A stretch of 64,000 bases of DNA from JBBKWJ01 sp037968895 (GCA_037968895.1 JBBKWJ010000117.1:1-64000); one strand, 5' to 3'. Shown: positions 41,415 to 49,669, counted from the first letter of the stretch. Numbers and translations are program-made. Notes: generated from the letters alone by a model not told the origin.

Positions 41415-42133
41415 TTCTCGGCCAAAATCCTGACGCCAAGAGCCGGATCGTTTGTGACGATGCCGTCAACCCCGAGGGCGATGAGCTCGGCCATTCGCTT
41501 CGGATCATCGACGGTCCACACATTGACAGCCAGGCCCGCCTCATGGGCCATCCGAACAAACGAAGCGTCAACCATGGCGTCGTGGGGATTGATCGCATTG
41601 AATTCGTGCGACTTCGCTCGATCGATAAGCATGGCCGGGTTGGCTTGGCCCCAGACCAGCCAGCCAAGAGGAATTGACGGATCGACGTCTCGAATACTGA
41701 GCAGGCTCTGGAAATCAAACGACGAGACCAACACTCGGTCAGCCGCATCGAACGCAGCCACCAGAGCAGCAACCCCGACCGAGATACCCATCTCGGCGTC
41801 ATAGTCTGGGTCGGTGGGATGGTTCTTGACCTCGATATTGACCCAGGCGTCGCCGATGGCCTCTAACGCGTCGGCGAGCGTCGGCACGAACGAAGGAAGC
41901 TGGTCGGCGTTGAGACTGAATACCAAACGCCCATCGGCCAGTTGTGCGTCGTGGTGGATCACGAGCACGTTGTCGGCGCTCCGCCGCACATCGAGCTCTA
42001 TGCCTCCCGCACCAACAGCAACCGCTTCTCGGAAGGCCTCGACCGTGTTCTCTTGGTGAGTAGAGGAAGCGCCGCGATGAGCGACGATGCGCGGTCGCGC
42101 CGGACTATTCAGTGGGTTCTCGGCAGCTGACAT
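41411..42133 (-). CDS. Glycerophosphodiester phosphodiesterase
   Basis: About 240 residues with a TIM-barrel GDPD domain that releases an alcohol and glycerol-3-phosphate from phospholipid-derived diesters. Seen: IVAHRGASSTHQENT (catalytic His-Arg pair 19-20), GIELDVRRSADNVLVIHHD (metal-binding Glu and Asp and second His), and the late VNVWTVDDPKRM strand. No signal peptide, so it is cytoplasmic. Candidate starts are 42133, 42166 and 42232; the first has CAGAAT six bases upstream and places the HRG motif at the usual distance. It is next to a lipid kinase, fitting phospholipid turnover. Confidence 0.85.
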   Translation of the reverse strand: MSAAENPLNSPARPRIVAHRGASSTHQENTVEAFREAVAVGAGGIELDVRRSADNVLVIHHDAQLADGRLVFSLNADQLPSFVPTLADALEAIGDAWVNIEVKNHPTDPDYDAEMGISVGVAALVAAFDAADRVLVSSFDFQSLLSIRDVDPSIPLGWLVWGQANPAMLIDRAKSHEFNAINPHDAMVDASFVRMAHEAGLAVNVWTVDDPKRMAELIALGVDGIVTNDPALGVRILAEN

Positions 42134-42221
42134 CGCATCATTCTGCCCCACATTTGCCTTTGGCATTGGATTTTCAGATTCGGGCCATCGGTCGGAAACC
42201 GAATCTTCATAAAAATTTCTG

Positions 42222-42258
42222 TTGAACTTCAAAGTAACTCTTTACGGGCTTCAAAGTA
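42222..42258 (+). promoter_or_regulatory. Tandem CTTCAAAGTA repeats at the whiB1 promoter
   Basis: CTTCAAAGTA occurs twice, at 42227-42236 and 42249-42258, 22 bases apart (about two helical turns). The first copy lies within the palindrome TTGAA-c-TTCAA. The second lies in the spacer of the predicted whiB1 promoter, so a bound protein would probably repress. Confidence 0.55.
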
Positions 42259-42269
42259 GTTGATACTGT
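42241..42269 (+). promoter_or_regulatory. Predicted whiB1 promoter
   Basis: TTTACG, 17 bases, then TACTGT form a reasonable -35/-10 pair. Transcription would begin near 42276 and give a leader of about 115 bases, long for this gene-dense segment. GGGAG and GAGAGCAG precede the start codon. Confidence 0.4.
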
Positions 42270-42390
42270 CACTGCGTCCCGCTGATTGCCTCTTGAACTC
42301 CTGGTTCCCCTTGATTTCATGTGCAAGACGCGGCACAACGGACCGCTGGGTGCGAGCACCAAGATCTTCACAAGGGAGTGTTGAGAGCAG

Positions 42391-42744
42391 ATGACAATGG
42401 CTGAATCGTGGGAAACCAGACCGGCGGAACCGAAACTCTTTGAACGGATTGCCCGTCGTGTGGCCGAACGCCCAGACATGCCGATCGATACATCGTGGCG
42501 CGTTGTCGCCTCCTGCAGCGATACCGATCCAGACCTCTTCTTCCCAATCGGGACAACTGGCTCGGCGCTGGTTCAGATCGACGAGGCGAAGGCCGTTTGT
42601 ATGGGATGCGCAGCTCAGACTCCGTGTCTCGAGTTCGCTCTCCTGACCAACCAAGACTCCGGTATCTGGGGCGGCACGTCAGAAGAAGACCGTCGCCACC
42701 TGCGCCGAACCTTCATTGGGCGTCGACGTAGCCGACTCGTATAG
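42391..42744 (+). CDS. whiB1: WhiB1-like iron-sulfur transcription factor
   Basis: 117 residues with the four WhiB cysteines (Cys42, Cys70, Cys73, Cys79) and the GIWGG turn (91-95) followed by TSEEDRRHLRR. The DLFFPIG stretch after the first cysteine is typical of the WhiB1/WhiB2 branch. In mycobacteria WhiB1 is an essential, NO-sensitive [4Fe-4S] partner of SigA. Identification as whiB1 rests on the convergent PdtaS-type kinase 25 bases downstream, the same neighbourhood as Rv3219/Rv3220c. The long leader with tandem repeats suggests dedicated regulation. Confidence 0.82.
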   Translation: MTMAESWETRPAEPKLFERIARRVAERPDMPIDTSWRVVASCSDTDPDLFFPIGTTGSALVQIDEAKAVCMGCAAQTPCLEFALLTNQDSGIWGGTSEEDRRHLRRTFIGRRRSRLV

Positions 42745-42769
42745 CTCTCGTTCTGTCTCGCGAGCGCAG

Positions 42770-44251
42770 CTAGTCTGCGTCGAGTGGCACGAGCAACTCA
42801 GCAACGGTGCCAGAGGTGCCGCTTGCTGATGGCCGCATTGAAAGCGTTGCTCTCAGTTCACCGGAGGCAAGCGTTCGCACAATCGTGAGGCCAAGGCCGT
42901 CAGATGTTGCGAGGTCGAAGTCGGGCGCGAGCCCGACGCCATCATCGTGCACCCTAATGGCCAATTCGTCTGGCGAATTGAGCAGCTCAACCACGATCTG
43001 ACCGCCAGCCGAGCCTGGTGGGAATCCGTGCTCGACCGCATTCTGAAGTAGCTCGGTGGTGATCACGGCGAGCGATGACGCCTTCGCCGCCGAGATAGTC
43101 GGCCCATTACCAACCAGCCGAACGCGCACGGGGCGCTCCGGCGAGGTGAGCGTTTGCTCGACCATCTCGACAATTGGCTGCACGACATCGCTGAAGATGA
43201 CCTGGTCGCCTCCCTCGCGCGACAAGATTTCGTGCACGAGAGCGATCGAGCGGATTCGGCGCACCGACTCGTCGATTGCGGCCTTTGCTTCGGCCGACGC
43301 CAGGCGACGTCCTTGTAGCCGCAACAACGACGAAACGGTTTGGAGATTATTTTTAACTCGATGATGAATCTCTCGTATCGAGGCGTCCATCGAAACAATC
43401 AGGCGATCAGCAACCCGTATTTCTGACACATCACGGAGCAGCACGAGCGCTCCGTCGACTCCGTCGTTCTTTATCAGTGGAAGTACCCGGGCCGAAATCG
43501 TGACTGCGGTGCCCCGTTCGACCTCTTCGGTGACGGGCACTCGGAGCCGAAAGGCCGTCCGAACAACGTCGCCGCCGAAGCCGAGATCGGTGATGCTGCG
43601 CCCGTTGGCATTGGCTTGATAGCCGACCCTATGCAACGCAGACACCGCGTTTGGTGAGGCGTAGACGACTCGGCCATCACGATCGAGCACCATGGTGCCG
43701 TCGCCTACTCGCGGCCAGTCTTCGCCTCGGCCGCCCTCATCTGGATACGGAAACTTGCCATCAACGATCATCGTCGCGAACCGTTGAAACACACCAAGAT
43801 AGGTCCGCTCCAAGTCACCGTTTGGTCGTGAACCAAGCCGAGGGCTTTCCGTCGTAAGAACGCCGATGATGCCACCAGGCTGTTCGGACCCGTCACGACG
43901 AATTGGGATCGCGGTCACATTGGCGACCTGACCAGGCACGAGAAGCTCGACCTCTCGCTCGACCACCCGGCCCGTACGAAATGCTTCGCCGACCAGAGCC
44001 CGCTCGTCTTGATCGACAAAGCGGCCCACCTGATCGTGTTGATAGAGGGTCTGAGCCGTTGTGGGCCTGATCTGGTCAACAATGACGAAGCGATCGCGAC
44101 CCTCAAACGGCCGCGTAGGCACAAAGAGCAAGAGGTCGGCGAAGCACAAGTCGGCCAAGACTCCCCAGGCTCGAGCGAGGCGTCGAAGGTGCGCCCGATC
44201 GAGGCTGTCGAGGTCGGTGTGTTGGGCGACGAGTTCGCTCAGGCCCGCCAT
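42770..44251 (-). CDS. pdtaS: PdtaS-like soluble sensor histidine kinase (GAF-PAS-HisKA_2)
   Basis: 493 residues without membrane helices. A GAF domain (about 20-135) is followed by a PAS domain (about 175-270; VLDRDGRVVYASPNAV). The HisKA_2 box is IHHRVKNNLQTVSSLLRLQGRR, with the phosphorylated His, and the ATPase domain has TELLQNAVEHGF (N box), VHDDGVGL (G1) and GLGLTIVRTL (G2). Mycobacterial PdtaS phosphorylates the ANTAR antiterminator PdtaR; that partner is not in the window. AGGAGG precedes the ATG, and the gene follows the ArsA-like pair by 14 bases on the same strand. The convergent whiB1 neighbour supports the assignment. Confidence 0.88.
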   Translation of the reverse strand: MAGLSELVAQHTDLDSLDRAHLRRLARAWGVLADLCFADLLLFVPTRPFEGRDRFVIVDQIRPTTAQTLYQHDQVGRFVDQDERALVGEAFRTGRVVEREVELLVPGQVANVTAIPIRRDGSEQPGGIIGVLTTESPRLGSRPNGDLERTYLGVFQRFATMIVDGKFPYPDEGGRGEDWPRVGDGTMVLDRDGRVVYASPNAVSALHRVGYQANANGRSITDLGFGGDVVRTAFRLRVPVTEEVERGTAVTISARVLPLIKNDGVDGALVLLRDVSEIRVADRLIVSMDASIREIHHRVKNNLQTVSSLLRLQGRRLASAEAKAAIDESVRRIRSIALVHEILSREGGDQVIFSDVVQPIVEMVEQTLTSPERPVRVRLVGNGPTISAAKASSLAVITTELLQNAVEHGFPPGSAGGQIVVELLNSPDELAIRVHDDGVGLAPDFDLATSDGLGLTIVRTLASGELRATLSMRPSASGTSGTVAELLVPLDAD

Positions 44252-44265
44252 CGGCTACTGCCTCC

Positions 44266-45315
44266 TCATGGGGCGCCGATTGGCCCGAACAACTCGGCCA
44301 GGCCAACTGTTGAAGTGACTGCGTCTGGCCGCCACTCGACTACCGCCGACTGGTCGCTATGAGACTCATCGGCTGCCTGAGCGACGAGAGCCTCAAGCTC
44401 ACTCCGTAACGACGGCTCCTTGGTCCCCTTGACGAGATCTTCGGGGCTCAGGTTGAGCAGTGAGGGAGGGAGCGCTCGGTTGGTGATCACGATCGGCGCA
44501 TCGTTGCCACGGGCCGCGAGCTCGACAATTAGCTCGTCGGCCCTGGCTCGCTGGCTTGGGTCGGATGTGCGGATGACCACATACTCCGTCGACTCGTCTG
44601 TGAGTATCTCTTGGACTCCCTCAACCCGTTTGACGAAGCCCCGACGCAGCTTTGAGAACATCCAGAAAAACTCGGCCATCTCGCGAACAAACCTGGCCCC
44701 GAGCAGCCGATCAGCGACTAGTAGGAACGGTTTCGCTGCGATCTGGCCCATCCGCGACCGGTATGGGGCGATTAGCCACTTAAGCAGCCACGAGTCGAAG
44801 AATTGGATCATACGGCCGGGAGCATCGAGAATATCGAGCACATGTACCGATGGCGGAGTGTCAACAACGACCAGGTCAATCGGTCGGCTTGGGTCGTTTG
44901 CGATGCTGACAAGGTGATCGAGCGCGATGTAGTCGTGACTCTGGGCGAAACGGGTGGTAAGCGTGCGATACAACGGGTTGGCCAGGAGCTCATGAGCAAG
45001 TTTCGGATCGGGCGCAGTGTCGCGAACTAGGTCATCCCATGAGCGAGACATGTCGACGAGGTAGGCCCAGAGTCGGCCATCCCCCTGCTCGAGCGGCACT
45101 TCGGTCGGCTCGGTGTGCGTGGCAGAGTCGATTCCGAACATTTCAGCGAGACGCTTCGATGGGTCGACGGTGACGACAAGCACTTGTCTCCCATCGACCA
45201 TGGCCGCCCTTGCGGCTAACGCCGCACTCATGGTGGTCTTGCCGACGCCGCCGGGGCCGACAACAATCAGCACTTTCGCAGTAGAGAGTGCATCGTCAAT
45301 CGACGACTCGGTCAC
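44266..45315 (-). CDS. ArsA/GET3-family ATPase, subunit with intact P-loop lysine
   Basis: 349 residues of the ArsA/GET3/MinD-like deviant-Walker group. The P-loop reads GPGGVGKTT (20-28): the P-loop lysine (Lys26) is present but the family's signature lysine at the second position is proline. Other landmarks are VVTVDPSKRLAEMFG and LVVVDTPPSVHVLDILDAPGR (Walker B/switch region with a hydrophobic helix). It overlaps the partner gene by four bases. Paired ArsA-like genes resemble mycobacterial Rv3679-Rv3680; arsenite export is unlikely, since no arsB or cysteine triad is seen. Co-oriented with and upstream of pdtaS. Confidence 0.8.
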   Translation of the reverse strand: MTESSIDDALSTAKVLIVVGPGGVGKTTMSAALAARAAMVDGRQVLVVTVDPSKRLAEMFGIDSATHTEPTEVPLEQGDGRLWAYLVDMSRSWDDLVRDTAPDPKLAHELLANPLYRTLTTRFAQSHDYIALDHLVSIANDPSRPIDLVVVDTPPSVHVLDILDAPGRMIQFFDSWLLKWLIAPYRSRMGQIAAKPFLLVADRLLGARFVREMAEFFWMFSKLRRGFVKRVEGVQEILTDESTEYVVIRTSDPSQRARADELIVELAARGNDAPIVITNRALPPSLLNLSPEDLVKGTKEPSLRSELEALVAQAADESHSDQSAVVEWRPDAVTSTVGLAELFGPIGAP

Positions 45316-46184
45316 AGAAGCTCCTCAAGCAGTGGCGCAATCGAGGTCAACACATCGTCGGAGTCGACATGCTCGGGAAGTGTCACGATGGGGACGTCAA
45401 TCGCTGCGGCCAGTGGCTCAAGTGCTTCTGTCGCCCGGCGCCGTGAGTCGAGCAACATTTTGGCGCCGATGCCGAGTGCATTGGACTTTTTCTTGGCGAG
45501 GCGGATCGCTTCGCGCTTGGCCTTGTCCGACAGTGGCCGTGGCACGCGGTTCGCAACAACGGCTCGAACCGCAACCGACGTCTCTGCTGTGATTCGCTTG
45601 TAGAGGTCAAGCGCCTCGGACACCGGCAACTCCTCAGCCAAGGTCACCACCACGGCTGCTGTGGTCTCGTCAGCGAGCATCGTTCGCATCCACGCGGTCT
45701 GTTTCGTGAGCGGTCCGAGCGGCACCATCTCGGCCAGCGTGTCCGGCGAAGCGAGAAGTTCAACCACGTGACCGGTGGCAGGCGCATCAAGAATCACAAG
45801 GTCGTGCGAATCATACAGTGCCACGTTGCACACCTTGCCCATCGCCAGAATTTCGCGCACCCCGGGTGCCGCCACTGCGAGAAAATCGAAGGCTTTCGCG
45901 ATCGGCCCAAGCCGTAGCCCCGGAATTGGGATGTGAAGGTAGAGATCGAGGTATTCGCGAAGCGCAACTTCAGTATTCAGATCAATGACGTCAATACCGG
46001 GTCGGGGCTTGTGGCCAAGTGCCCTTCGAAGTCCGCCATCGCTGAGGCCGTCGATCGCGAGCACCTTCGCCCCGCGTTCAGCCGCAGCAACCGCAAGTCC
46101 GGCGCTAACCGTCGAGCGTCCAACCCCGCCCTTGCCCGCGACAACGAGAAGCCGCCGACGCATCGGCGGCTTCTTCGTTGACAT
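45312..46184 (-). CDS. ArsA/GET3-family ATPase, subunit with signature lysine but altered P-loop
   Basis: About 290 residues. The deviant Walker motif is GKGGVGRST (17-25): the signature lysine (Lys18) is kept but the P-loop lysine is arginine (Arg23). This is the complement of the neighbouring subunit, so the two may build one working composite ATP site. Seen further: VLAIDGLSDGG and HDLVILDAPATGHVVELLASPD. The frame extends to 46292, but the ATG at 46184 avoids overlap with DUF3107 and gives a normal N-terminus with a basic start. Four-base overlap with the next gene. Confidence 0.78.
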   Translation of the reverse strand: MSTKKPPMRRRLLVVAGKGGVGRSTVSAGLAVAAAERGAKVLAIDGLSDGGLRRALGHKPRPGIDVIDLNTEVALREYLDLYLHIPIPGLRLGPIAKAFDFLAVAAPGVREILAMGKVCNVALYDSHDLVILDAPATGHVVELLASPDTLAEMVPLGPLTKQTAWMRTMLADETTAAVVVTLAEELPVSEALDLYKRITAETSVAVRAVVANRVPRPLSDKAKREAIRLAKKKSNALGIGAKMLLDSRRRATEALEPLAAAIDVPIVTLPEHVDSDDVLTSIAPLLEELL

Positions 46185-46194
46185 CACGTCGTCG

Positions 46195-46428
46195 TTACGC
46201 TCCGAAGCCAATCCGGCGATCGGCGGTGTCGGTGCCGAGCTCGACAAATGAGACTCGTGCACTAGGTATGACTGTTTCTTTGCCCCGTGCATCGGCGAAC
46301 CAGAGTGCCTCGCCCTCTGACGAAAGCGCAGCAGTAATCGATGCCTTCAGGGCTTCACGATCGGTGTCGTTAGCCATCTCAATTTCGATGACTTGGCCAG
46401 ACTGCGCAATTCCAATACGGACGTCCAT
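46195..46428 (-). CDS. DUF3107 family protein
   Basis: 77 residues matching the small actinobacterial DUF3107 family (Rv3208A-like): MDVRIGIAQSGQVIEIEM at the start, KASITAAL in the middle and the C-terminal VSFVELGTDTADRRIGFG. The family has no assigned function. ATG 46428 has a perfectly placed GGAGG six bases upstream; the longer frame is not needed. It is 10 bases upstream of the ArsA-like pair and may head that operon. Confidence 0.85.
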   Translation of the reverse strand: MDVRIGIAQSGQVIEIEMANDTDREALKASITAALSSEGEALWFADARGKETVIPSARVSFVELGTDTADRRIGFGA

Positions 46429-46483
46429 CCGTGCCTCCGGGGTTGTGCGGGCCATACGACCCGCGACGATGTGTACAGCTGAA

Positions 46484-46506
46484 ACCTACCCGGCGATCGG
46501 GTGGGT
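46484..46506 (-). terminator. Probable terminator of mrp
   Basis: On the minus strand ACCCACCCG and CGGGTAGGT pair (nine positions, one mismatch) around a five-base loop, followed by TTT. It starts ten bases beyond the mrp stop. Confidence 0.5.
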
Positions 46507-46515
46507 CCGAACCAA

Positions 46516-47655
46516 CTAGATGATCTTGAGTTCGGACCTGAAACGCTTGCGCGGCGCGAGCTCGACATCGACTCGTTCTGCCATTGCGGCAAACGCAGCG
46601 CCAGACTCTGTTGAGGTATCGACGGCGATGGGGTGTCCGGTGTCGCCGCCCTCGCGGAGCGCAGGAACCAGCGGCAGCTTGCCGAGGAGGGGAACCTCGA
46701 GTTGATCGGCGAGTTCTTGGCCGCCGCCACTTCCGAAGATCTCGTACTTCTTGCCGTCGTCGCCGGTGAACCAGCTCATGTTTTCGATGACGCCGCTCAC
46801 TGTGATGTTGACCTTGTGCGCCATGTAAGCGGCGCGCTGAGCGACCTTCTGTGCTGCTGGCTGTGGCGTGGTGACAACAAACAGTTCACCGCGGGGCAGG
46901 AACTGGCTGATCGACAACGAGATATCGCCGGTGCCGGGTGGCAAGTCAACGAGAAGGTAGTCGGGCTCATCCCAGTACACGTCGGTGAGGAACTGCTCGA
47001 GTGCCTTGTGCAGCATCGGGCCTCGCCAGATCACTGGCTGGTCTTCTTCGACGAAGAAGCCCATCGAGATACAACGAACGCCGTATCTTTCCGGCGGAAC
47101 GATCATTTCGTCGATGATGGTTGGGTCTTGGCTTACACCGAGCATGCGAGGAATTGAGAAACCCCAAACATCGGCATCGACGATTGCGACTTTCTTGCCC
47201 CGGTTGGCGAGGGCGACGGCGAGGTTTGTCGTAACCGAACTCTTGCCAACGCCTCCTTTGCCAGACGCAATCAGGAGAACCCTGGTGTTGTTGCCGGGAT
47301 CGGCGAAGGGAATTGCCCGGCCTTCGGCGTGGCCGTGTGCAGGCTGGGATCCGGCGGTTGCACCGGGGTCGCCGTTGAGCTGGACCCGCACGGCCGCACG
47401 CTGCTCGTCGGTCATGACGCCAAACTCGACAACGACGTCAGAGATGTCGTCGAGAGCCAGAACAGCGTTCTTGACTCTCCCGTCGATCTCAGCCCGGAGC
47501 GGGCAGCCAGCAATAGTGAGGTCGATGCCGATGACGGCTCGGGGCGGGGTGAGCTCGATATTGCGCACCATGCCGAGGTCGACGATGCTTCGATGCAACT
47601 CGGGGTCTTGTACTGGCCGTAGCGCTTCGATTACGGCTTCTTTAGTGGTGGTCAC
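46516..47655 (-). CDS. mrp: Mrp/ApbC-family P-loop ATPase, iron-sulfur cluster carrier
   Basis: About 379 residues. An N-terminal MIP18/DUF59 domain (about 1-85) is followed by the Mrp/NBP35 ATPase with SGKGGVGKSSVTTNLA, IVDADVWGFSIPRML, IWRGPMLHKALEQFL and LLVDLPPGTGDISLS. Such proteins carry Fe-S clusters to apo-enzymes. The CxxC found after ENMS in many homologues is absent here (WFTGDDG), which I recall as usual in actinobacteria. The GTG at 47655 has GGAG five bases upstream and replaces the ATG five codons earlier. It is divergent from the SufR-like regulator. Confidence 0.88.
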   Translation of the reverse strand: MTTTKEAVIEALRPVQDPELHRSIVDLGMVRNIELTPPRAVIGIDLTIAGCPLRAEIDGRVKNAVLALDDISDVVVEFGVMTDEQRAAVRVQLNGDPGATAGSQPAHGHAEGRAIPFADPGNNTRVLLIASGKGGVGKSSVTTNLAVALANRGKKVAIVDADVWGFSIPRMLGVSQDPTIIDEMIVPPERYGVRCISMGFFVEEDQPVIWRGPMLHKALEQFLTDVYWDEPDYLLVDLPPGTGDISLSISQFLPRGELFVVTTPQPAAQKVAQRAAYMAHKVNITVSGVIENMSWFTGDDGKKYEIFGSGGGQELADQLEVPLLGKLPLVPALREGGDTGHPIAVDTSTESGAAFAAMAERVDVELAPRKRFRSELKII

Positions 47656-47666
47656 AGGATCTCCAT

Positions 47667-47681
47667 CCAACGGGGTGTTGG
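47667..47681. promoter_or_regulatory. Inverted repeat CCAAC-N5-GTTGG between mrp and the SufR-like gene
   Basis: A perfect five-base inverted repeat with a five-base centre lies directly upstream of the mrp ribosome-binding site. It resembles CAAC-N6-GTTG, which I recall as the cyanobacterial SufR operator, with a centre one base shorter. Candidate site for the adjacent regulator. Confidence 0.45.
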
Positions 47682-47745
47682 GTATGTGTGAGTGGATCTG
47701 GGCCGCCGAACACGATTTCTACTACGGCGGTAGGGGAATTGTGTT

Positions 47746-47751
47746 TAGACT
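47746..47751 (+). promoter_or_regulatory. Putative leaderless -10 (TAGACT) for the SufR-like gene
   Basis: TAGACT ends exactly six bases before the GTG start. Identical to the element before the TPM-like gene at 32255. Confidence 0.5.
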
Positions 47752-47757
47752 ATCGAA

Positions 47758-48471
47758 GTGGCTGAGCGATCCCTGAATCCAACCGAGTTTGCGAACCTCG
47801 TCAACGCAATAACCTCAGCATTCGGCGATCCGACACGACGAGACATTTATCTGCTTGCTCACGAAAAGACCGACGGTCTAACCGTGAGCGAGGTCGCTGA
47901 AGCACGCGGTTTACACACCAACGTCGCTCGTCACCACCTCGACAAACTCGCAGGTGGAGGGTATCTCGAAGTCACTCAGCGCTCGTCGTCGGGAGCAGGG
48001 CGGCCAGCCAAGGTATATCGGGCCGTCGACCCTGACCTCCACCTCGACTTCGAAGTCCGTCACAACGACATTCTTGTGACGCTGCTCGGCAAGGCGCTCA
48101 GCCGTCTGCCCGCATCTGAAGCAGCAGAACTGGCTGAAGAGGTTGGACTCGAATTTGGGCGTCAAATGGCTGCATCGAATCCGAATACTGAGCAGTCGTT
48201 TCGCTCGGCGCTTCATGTCGTCGCTGACGCGCTGTCAGCTCACGGTTTTGCAGCTCACGCCGAACAACACGGCGATGAGCTCCGGATTGTTTCCAACCAT
48301 TGCCCGTTTGGCGACGTAGCGATCGAGCATCCTGTCATCTGCGCCGTCGATCGGGGCATGGTCAAGGGTCTCCTAGGATCGATCTACGGCGAAACAACCG
48401 TCGCTATTGGTTCGTCCATCGCCCGAGGCGACCTCAACTGCACGGCGGACGTGCTTTCAGTGAAGGCCTAA
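47758..48471 (+). CDS. SufR-like iron-sulfur-sensing transcriptional regulator (ArsR-type winged helix)
   Basis: 237 residues. The N-terminal winged helix (about 10-90: FGDPTRRDIYLLAHEKTDGLTVSEVA, then TNVARHHLDKL) has the usual beta-wing SSSGAGRPAKVYR. The C-terminal domain carries Cys182, Cys195 and Cys228 in HCPFGDVAIEHPVIC and DLNC; the C-x12-C spacing with CPF matches SufR-type proteins that bind a [4Fe-4S] cluster and repress suf operons. Start is GTG with a leaderless -10. It is divergent from mrp, an Fe-S carrier, which makes control of Fe-S assembly likely (inference). No sufBCD genes are in the window. Confidence 0.75.
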   Translation: MAERSLNPTEFANLVNAITSAFGDPTRRDIYLLAHEKTDGLTVSEVAEARGLHTNVARHHLDKLAGGGYLEVTQRSSSGAGRPAKVYRAVDPDLHLDFEVRHNDILVTLLGKALSRLPASEAAELAEEVGLEFGRQMAASNPNTEQSFRSALHVVADALSAHGFAAHAEQHGDELRIVSNHCPFGDVAIEHPVICAVDRGMVKGLLGSIYGETTVAIGSSIARGDLNCTADVLSVKA

Positions 48472-48477
48472 CGTTCG

Positions 48478-49554
48478 TTAGCGGCGGGGGTCGCTCTCGC
48501 GGATCGAACGGCGCAACATCGTGAACGGCTTGACCGGCGTCTTTGCCGCGCTGGCAAGACCCCGCAGGACGGTGCTTTCACCAAACTCTGGCGCATGAAT
48601 AAAGCCGGCCTTCACAAAGGCCGCGAACGACACCACACTGATTAGCGCCATAGCGCCAAGCACGAATTCCCAGCTCCACTGTTGGGTTGACCCTGGCAAC
48701 CGGTCGATATTCATGCCGTACCAACCAGTAATCAACGTGAGCGGCAACAAGATGGCCGAGTACACGGCAAGAATCGTGGTGGCTGCGGCCTGCCGGTCGG
48801 CGGCCGCGCCACGGTACGTGTCGAGCGCATCGCTGAGTAGGGCCCGCGCTGCAAGCAGCGACTCAACGACCTGATTGTGCACGTCGTATGCGTCGCCGAG
48901 CATCGCGATTGAACCAGGGCCGAGTACCGCAACATTGCTCTTCCGCAGATTTGCGATCACCAAACGCTGGGGTCGAAGCACTTTTCGCACGGTGGTCTCT
49001 TCACGCCGAAGCACCTGCACATCTCGCAAAACATCAGGATCGGCATCGAGGGCGTCGTCTGCTATATCGTCGATCCTTCTCTCGAACTCAACAAGAACCT
49101 CGAGGTAGCGACGTCCGATGACTTCAGCGAGCTGGGCGAAGAGTTCACCAGCGCCGTCCTCGCTCATATGCGAGTGACGCTGCACCGCACGCCACAACCA
49201 GTCGATTCCCGGCACCGGACCGGCACTTACGGTGACCAAAAGGTTGTGCCCAACGAAACAGTCGACCTCGAGGGTGTCGACCCGCTCCCCCTCTGACGTG
49301 AGCGCATGCAAAACGACAAAGAGGTGGTCGCCGTAGTCGGCAAACTTTGGCAGCTGCTCGATATCGAGGATGTCCTCAATGGCGGCCGGGTCGAAATCAA
49401 ACTGCGCACCAAGCGCATCGAGCTCATTTGCGTCGGTCGTCACAATATCGAGCCAAAAGAGAGAGCCTTCGGCGCGCAACATCGCACAGCTTTCGACGTC
49501 GCTCGGCACGAGGGTCGCATCGCCATCGCGTCTCGCAAGAACGCGAGCGCTCAT
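48478..49554 (-). CDS. corA: CorA-family magnesium/divalent cation transporter
   Basis: 358 residues with a large cytoplasmic N-terminal domain (including FWLDIVTTDANELDALG and FDPAAIEDIL), a long helical region and two C-terminal transmembrane helices (about 258-277 and 296-315). The ion-selectivity motif YGMN (Gly280-Asn282) at the end of the first helix is intact. The pentameric channel takes up Mg2+, and sometimes Co2+ or Ni2+. No magnesium-sensing leader was seen upstream. It converges with the SufR-like gene with six bases between. Confidence 0.92.
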   Translation of the reverse strand: MSARVLARRDGDATLVPSDVESCAMLRAEGSLFWLDIVTTDANELDALGAQFDFDPAAIEDILDIEQLPKFADYGDHLFVVLHALTSEGERVDTLEVDCFVGHNLLVTVSAGPVPGIDWLWRAVQRHSHMSEDGAGELFAQLAEVIGRRYLEVLVEFERRIDDIADDALDADPDVLRDVQVLRREETTVRKVLRPQRLVIANLRKSNVAVLGPGSIAMLGDAYDVHNQVVESLLAARALLSDALDTYRGAAADRQAAATTILAVYSAILLPLTLITGWYGMNIDRLPGSTQQWSWEFVLGAMALISVVSFAAFVKAGFIHAPEFGESTVLRGLASAAKTPVKPFTMLRRSIRESDPRR

Positions 49555-49669
49555 AGTGCTCGTCTTATTTGGTCACAGATTCGCATGGGTTTCGACTCCT
49601 GAAGGCCGCCGCCAACAGTACGCAAAAACGGAGCCATACAACCGGACCCTCGCCCGACTCGGTCGCCGT

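Noticed and set aside
44266..46184. Arsenite pump ATPase ArsA
   Set aside because: No ArsB, ArsR or arsenite-binding cysteines; the pair resembles the non-ars actinobacterial ArsA-like genes.
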